Source of the DNA: Aphelidium insulamus
Lineage: Eukaryota; Aphelidiomycota; Aphelidea; Aphelidiaceae
Direction of reading: 5' to 3'
Assembly: GCA_036784855.1 (NCBI GenBank)
Contig: JAZDSV010000017.1
Coordinates: forward strand, 1 to 64,000
Length of the DNA: 64,000 nucleotides
This document shows positions 58,606 to 64,000 of this stretch, piece by piece. The notes under the pieces are model-generated. The model was not told the origin of the DNA and did not search any database. It saw only the letters and a list, made by a program, of their open reading frames with translations. A program made the translations under genes and the position numbers. Every line of letters begins with the position of its first letter. Position 1 is the stretch's first letter.

Positions 58606-61600
58606 ATGGCTGTCGACGACAAGGGCGCACCTGCCGACGAAATGCCCACTGCGCCCACCTCCATTGCGCCCAGCCAAGGATTACTGGTGTACACTACGTC
58701 GGCTGCCGTCAAATCTAGTGCCACGATTAGTCCCGGTGCCGTTATATCTGTCGCCTCTGCCCAAGACCGCGGTGCGTGCTAATGGGCATACAGCGCACAT
58801 GTATATGGTGACTCCTTCAGGTAACAACGTGGATGAATTTGTCACCGCTCCTCAAGGCAAGCTGAGGCGTGCATTGCAAGGTGCTGCGGCTAGCAGTGCA
58901 GAACAAGTGTCGCATGTGCCAGAATATCAGCGGTCAATCGCTCGCCACGATGGCCGCGAAGATGCGGAATTCTATCGCGACGTGGAGAACATTGCCTCAT
59001 CGTACGTTGCGATCAGGTCTGCTGACTCGTTTAGTTTACGCTCTTTCTGCTCATAAAGGCGTACCTCGACCATGTTCAAATCAACCAGTCCACTAAATTT
59101 CATGATCAGACTTACTGCCGAGAGCCATTCATTTTACACCGGGTACGTCTGCAATTCTTTGCTGTATATATGTATATGTGCGTATATAAATATAACGTAT
59201 ATGTGTGCTAGATTTTTTCATGACTTTACTTTGATGCTTTACTTCTTTTGTATAGGAATGGTTGGAGATCGTATGATAAATACATTGGTGCGCCAATACT
59301 GTACTCTACGTGTACCGAGGAAATCAAACGCTCTCTGTTTGAAAGCCCAAGGGTGAAGGATGCTATACTTCAGCTTGCAAATTCTCGCTTGGGCATGTAC
59401 CCCGGTCATGGTGTATCATTTTTTTGACTGTTGCAGGTGGTCGTCACGATGGTGTTACGGTCACTCACCAAGCTGAACTAGTGAAGCGGCTGGCTCATGT
59501 GGAATACATTGCAAAAACGTACATTGACGGACTTGTAGCGGATCTCAGCAGTAGAAATTCTGTGCGATTCATGGCTTTTTTTGTAAACAACATGCTTGTG
59601 CGCATGTTTCATCAGGTACTCCATCTATGTCATCCCTTTTTTCAAACTGACTATCAGGGTATACACATAAAAGAAAGCGAATTTGTTCAAGTTCGAAATG
59701 CTGCGCTAGAGGCGGAAAAACGCCAAATTTCTTTAATTTTCCTGCCATGTCACAAGTCGCATGTCGACTACCTGGTCATTAGTTATATTTTCTTTCGCCT
59801 GGGCATTGCGTTACCCCACATTGCCGCTGGCGAGAATCTCAATATCCCTCTCGTTGGTTGGCTGTTGCAGCACGGTGGTGCGTTTTTTATTCGGCGAAAG
59901 TTTGGCTCCGATCCTCTCTATCAGGAGATTGTTCGCGAATATGTCGAAATTCTTCTCAGACGTGGTCATAACATTGAGCTTTTTGTGGAGGGAACTCGAA
60001 GCCGCATTGGTAATCGTACAGTATGTCTTCTTCTGCACACCTGATCAGCATTAGGAAAACTGCTGTCTCCAAAATTTGGCCTATTAAAATATATCTTGGA
60101 CGCAGTAATAAGCGGCACTGTCCGCGATGCAGTTGTTGTGCCAATGTCGATTGACTATGATAAAGTCATTGAGACTGAAACGTATGCCAACGAGCTCATG
60201 GGCCAAACAAAGGTGATTTTTGGTGTAATGTTTTATTTTAAATACAATTAACCTACCTACTCAGCAAAAAGAAAGCTTATCGCAAGTCATGAGCAGCGCT
60301 TCAGCGTTGAATTTAAAGCTGGTAAATTATTTGAGTAATATTATTAAATTAATTTGCATGCTAGGGACGCATCGATATAAGATTTGCCAAGCCTTATTCG
60401 TTGCGGGAATTTATTGCGGATGAAACCAAAAAGAGAACAATGAACTCTGCTCAGTTCAGCCCCTCATCCTCCAAGGAGCAAAAGGCGATTTTGTTAAAGT
60501 CCCTTGGATTTCGAGTTTTGGCTGACATCAACAGCGTATGGTCTGTATCTCTTCACATATCTGTGTTGTCATCTTTATATGTAATAGCACCATCATGCCG
60601 ACTGCATTGGTGGGGACTGTGGTTTTGACATTGAGAGGGCGAGGCGTGGGACAAGAGGAGCTTATTCGTAGGGTCAACTGGCTGCGTAGAGAAATTTTGA
60701 TCAAAGGCGGGCGCGTGGCCGATTTCGGAGGTATAACTGTATATTTATGGCCACCATAATCTTACGACTTCATACTGTTTCGTATTCACTGACTGAGATA
60801 TAAGGTACACCGACGGCTGCAATTGTTGCAAGAGCTGTCGTGGCTCTAGGAGGGCTCATTGGTGTTCGCAAGGACCTCTTGGAACCTGTTTTTTACGTCG
60901 CGAAACGCTTCGAATTGAGTCTTTTTCGCAACCAAGTGATGCATCTATTTATCCAGGAAGCGATAGTAGCTGCCGCCATGTATGCGGTACGTTAATTTGC
61001 TTCATTTTTTCTTGCTCTGCTGACCTTTAGACTATAAAAAAGGGCCAGACGCAGCGAAGGATCCATATAGACGCTCTTATCAAGGATGTCTCTTTCCTCA
61101 GCCAGCTTTTGAAAAACGAATTTGTTTTTCGACCCGGAACTGTCGAGAGCAACACTATTGAAACGTTGTTCATGTTGCAAAATCATGACGTTATCACGCT
61201 GGAAAACAGTGACGGGTCACCGTTCGTCTTTGAGCAAAGTCAATGGATTCGGTTGGGGGCCTCGACTGACAGCGATAACGCGCTGCGAACTAACTTTCCA
61301 TTCTTTGTCAAATTGAGCAGCAACGAGCGCAGCATCGGTAGAGAGAACTTTGACTTTTACTGTTTCCTGATATGGCCGTTTATCGAAACGTATTGGCTAT
61401 GCGCAGCAGGACTGTTTACGATATTGCCTGCTCCAAGTCCTGGCCTGGCAGAGAAAAACTTGGCGGAACGAATACAGCAGTTTGGACGCACGTTGTACTA
61501 TGAAGGTTAGAAGTTGATGATGAACTACATTGTTGATCCAAGTCTGTGTAGGCGATCTCGGCTACTTTGAGTCGATAAACAAAGATACTTTAAAAAATGC

Positions 61601-61970
61601 CTTTCAGCGATACCAAGATATGGGAATCTTGGCATCAAAAACGGTCGCGATACAGCCCAAATTTCCAGCCGATATGCAGGATCCCCACGGCCGGTTTGAT
61701 GCATCGCGACTAGCGGTTCAGAACGAAACTGTGCTCTTCGTGACCGATGCGTACGCCGATGACTTTTCGGAGGCCATATGGTCAGATAGCAACGACACAA
61801 GTCAGCCTTTTGTGCGCTCGCGACTGTGGATATTCGTCGATGCCGTCGCCAAATTTCGCCGCGAGGGCAAACACCGCCGCGATAATGAGACGACATGGCG
61901 ACGTACACTAAATATCGCACGGCTGGCTCACACAGTCGCAGTGGGCGACAAAGGAATGGCCAAGATATAG
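58606..61970 (+). CDS. GNPAT: DHAP O-acyltransferase-like (GNPAT / PlsB family)
   Basis: Thirteen exons (58606-58771, 58821-59001, 59059-59142, 59256-59392, 59437-59615, 59658-60009, 60055-60212, 60265-60321, 60365-60540, 60588-60730, 60805-60986, 61031-61505, 61552-61970) give about 902 residues. Acyltransferase motifs: I LPCHKSHVDYL, II GGAFFIRRKFGSD, III FVEGTRSRIG|K, IV VVPMSIDYDKV; then SPKFGLLKYI and KESLSQ as in GNPAT rather than mitochondrial GPAT. GNPAT starts ether lipid synthesis in peroxisomes. The C-terminus ends GMAKI, close to the AKL peroxisomal signal of animal GNPAT. The intron after exon 4 is either GC-AG (59393-59436) or an unusually short 32-bp GT-AG. GPAT is the alternative. 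Confidence 0.82.
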
Positions 61971-62005
61971 CGAAATATAGTGAGTGTATATATCTTCCAG
62001 TCAAT

Positions 62006-63261
62006 TTATTTGTCAATGTACATGCTCCAGAAAGTGGAAACACCCGACCAATATTCAGCATTGGCAACGGCGTCATTGTGACCGGCTGATGGAATTTGAA
62101 CAATGGCTTTCTGTTCAGTCGATATGGTTTCGAATAGCTCTTGCATGTGCGCAGGGGGAATGAGCTCGTCTCGCTGGCTGGAAATGAACAGTACGGGAAT
62201 TGTAGTAATCTTCTTGACAAGCTTGTAGCTCTCCCACCGCTCAGAGCAGAGAAACGTGAAGAACCGGGCGGCGGGCAGTACCGTTGGAATCAGTTTGGGC
62301 TAAGCATTAAGCACAACAATAATCTACCCACATGTGCACACACTACGTACAATGCTAAGAAACGTGTTTTCAACCACCAGCGCGCGAATAACATTCTCGT
62401 TGTGGGCAGCAAGATTAATCGCCACTGCTCCGCCAATACTTTGGCCAAACACGACGATTTTATGCTTATTGACCAATGGATGTGCTAACAGATAGTCCAG
62501 TGCAGCCTGGCAGCTTGAGTCTTGCAACGCCATTCAATAGATGTGTACTGTTGTCTAACCTGGGCATCCAGCTTTAACCCGGCTTCACTGGGAGTTCCTT
62601 GGCTCTTACCGTATCTAAAGGTTGCCATTTTATGTTAGCTATCGTGTGTATTCTGTTTACTTACCCGCGATAGGAAAATATAAACACGTTGGCGTTGTAG
62701 CGCTTTAGAAAGACTTTGAAAACAGGTAGTCGGTGTCCCTGTGGCGGGTGAGATAAAGCAGCGATTACAGCCCCGATACGCGCAACTTGCCCTGACTGGT
62801 TAGTGTGTACACGGTAGATATGTTTTACGTACATGTTCCCGGCATTTGCCTGAGGTCCTCATTAGTACATCAGTACATGAGATCTGCATAATATGTACAT
62901 CTCAAAAAGTACGCACGTGGCAAAATAGAACGGTTGGCGCATTGGTCGCCACCTTGCCCCTGTCCACTCGCACAAAGTACGCATGCAACAAGAGAGGTGC
63001 AGCATTGTCCTTTGCGCCGCCCCGCACGGGAGAGAGAAGCGTCACTTCTTCATAGTCACTCATACCCAAACTGTCGGGTGTGTCCACATGCTTGCGACTG
63101 CCAGCGGGAACGTTGGCCACATAAATCATGGAGCGCTGGTTGAAGAACAAGTAGGCACCCAGCGCCACGGCGCATATCATTCCGGCGCCCACAACGGACC
63201 TCGCCGCCCATACCACGTACGATGCGGCGCCTTGAAGCAAGGCGCTTACAATGCTCGTCAT
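62006..63261 (-). CDS. Alpha/beta hydrolase, ABHD13 / Bem46 family
   Basis: Exons 63261-62917, 62849-62829, 62738-62665, 62614-62560, 62506-62351 and 62299-62006 give 314 residues. N-terminal signal anchor (VVGAGMICAVALGAYLFF). Hydrolase landmarks: HANAGNM then GHRLPVF, FSYRGYGKSQGTPSEAGL, nucleophile GQSIGG, VENTFLSIPKLI, Asp in SSQRDELIPP and His in AGHNDAV. Exon 2 is only 21 bp and encodes the conserved ANAGNM strand. Substrate unknown for the family. The stop is 35 bp from the GNPAT stop; the start is about 31 bp from the CPSF2 start. Confidence 0.9.
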
Positions 63262-63292
63262 TGTTAAATTGTTTTGTTGATAATAAACAATA

Positions 63293-64000
63293 ATGTCGTC
63301 GTTCGTGTCGTTCAGGCCGCTGACGGGCGGCGCGTGGCAAGATGACACTATGCCGTGCTACCTCCTGCACATTGACCAGTCTGTCATCATGCTGGACTGC
63401 GGCTGGACCGACACATTTGACGTGCGAGACTTGGAATCTCTCGCGCGGTAAGTGTCTGATGCCTACGAACGCATCTCTCACCCTGCAATGGCCGCCAGAT
63501 GGTGCAAGGAAATCGACTTGGTCCTGCTATCCCACTGCGATCTGAAGCACCTGGGTGCTATTGTGTACGCAGTCACTAAGCTGGGTCTCGCGTGTCCCAT
63601 CTACGCCACGCTGCCCGTGGTTAACATGGGCCGGCTGTGCCTGCGCGATGCGATACAGGGCAAGAAGAATGCCGGCGACTTTGATGAGTCTGCCCTGTTC
63701 TCCAAGCGTGACGTGGATGCCGTGTTTGACGCGATGATCTCACTCAAGTACCAGGAGACGGTGCAACTCCATGGTAATTGTCAACTGTTCCATAAATAAC
63801 CACCGCGTGTAATTTGTGCTGCAGGAAAGTGTGATGGCATTACCATCACTCCAATAATAGCTGGGCACACAGTTGGTGGCGCCGTCTGGCGGGTGCGAAA
63901 GGATACAGATGACATTGTCTATGCAGTCAACTACAACCACAAGAAAGATCGGTACGTGTGGGGCAAAGTGTGCCAGATTTCACCGATGCAACCCCTAGAC
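63293..64000 (+). CDS. CPSF2: CPSF100 (CPSF2/Cft2), 5' part
   Basis: Exons 63293-63447, 63499-63773 and 63825-63951 are seen; the rest runs off the window. CPSF2 is the inactive metallo-beta-lactamase partner of CPSF73 in the mRNA 3' end cleavage complex. Landmarks: FVSFRPLTGGAWQDDTMPCYLLHID, LDCGW, IDLVLLSHCDLKHLGAIVYAV, CPIYATLPVVNMGR, ITITPIIAGHTVGGAVWRVRKDTDDIVYAVNYNHKKDR. The metal-binding HxHxDH is replaced by SHCDLKH, as expected for CPSF100 rather than CPSF73. Confidence 0.9.

Noticed and set aside
59059-59142. Alternative GNPAT exon frame reading AYLDHVQINQ
   Set aside because: Attractive peptide, but it cannot join the next exon in frame; the frame using gtacgt donors on both sides does.

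Overview
This window is eukaryotic nuclear DNA. Almost every gene is cut by very short introns (mostly 40-70 bp, GT-AG, often with a ctaac-like branch site just before tag/cag), and genes are packed tens of bases apart. The gene set fits a unicellular opisthokont or close relative better than a classical fungus or plant: a supervillin-type protein, a prominin-like five-pass membrane protein, half-size ABCA transporters, peroxisomal-type DHAP acyltransferase, an RNA-dependent RNA polymerase and a PH-less PLC. I cannot name the species. Exon joins given here were chosen by reading frame, splice signals and remembered family alignments; no search was run.

Layout. 1-3335: a poorly recognised gene with a tandem exon duplication, plus a small divergent pair. 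3336-9482: DDB1 and V-ATPase subunit B (both -). 10187-14863 (+): a secreted single-exon protein, QCR7 of complex III and Golgi tether COG2. 14904-17383 (-): a TPC1-like mitochondrial carrier and BCCIP/BCP1. 17741-20186 (+): prominin-like protein. 20286-28133 (-): phospholipase C and a supervillin-like actin-binding protein. 28222-32078: a mitochondrial helical-repeat protein and ASA1/GNB1L, whose start codons are 14 bp apart. 32123-39749: two head-to-head half ABCA transporters, one with TAA where the Walker A lysine codon belongs. 39821-45619: an accessory-looking block (methyltransferase-like protein, 156-bp minisatellite, odd APH-fold kinase, two multi-pass membrane proteins). 45774-53317: RRM-RdRP and a RhoGAP/SH3 protein, divergent. 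53381-64000: an unrecognised disordered protein, a polyprenyl diphosphate synthase, signal peptidase subunit SPC3, DHAP acyltransferase, ABHD13/Bem46 hydrolase and the start of CPSF100.

Most genes are housekeeping (ubiquitin ligase adaptor, vacuolar acidification, respiration, Golgi traffic, secretion, quinone tail and ether lipid synthesis, mRNA 3' ends) and do not form one pathway. Main unusual signals: the exon-plus-intron duplication at 1.1-1.6 kb, frequent GC-AG introns, the TAA at the Walker A lysine, and the accessory block at 40-45.6 kb.
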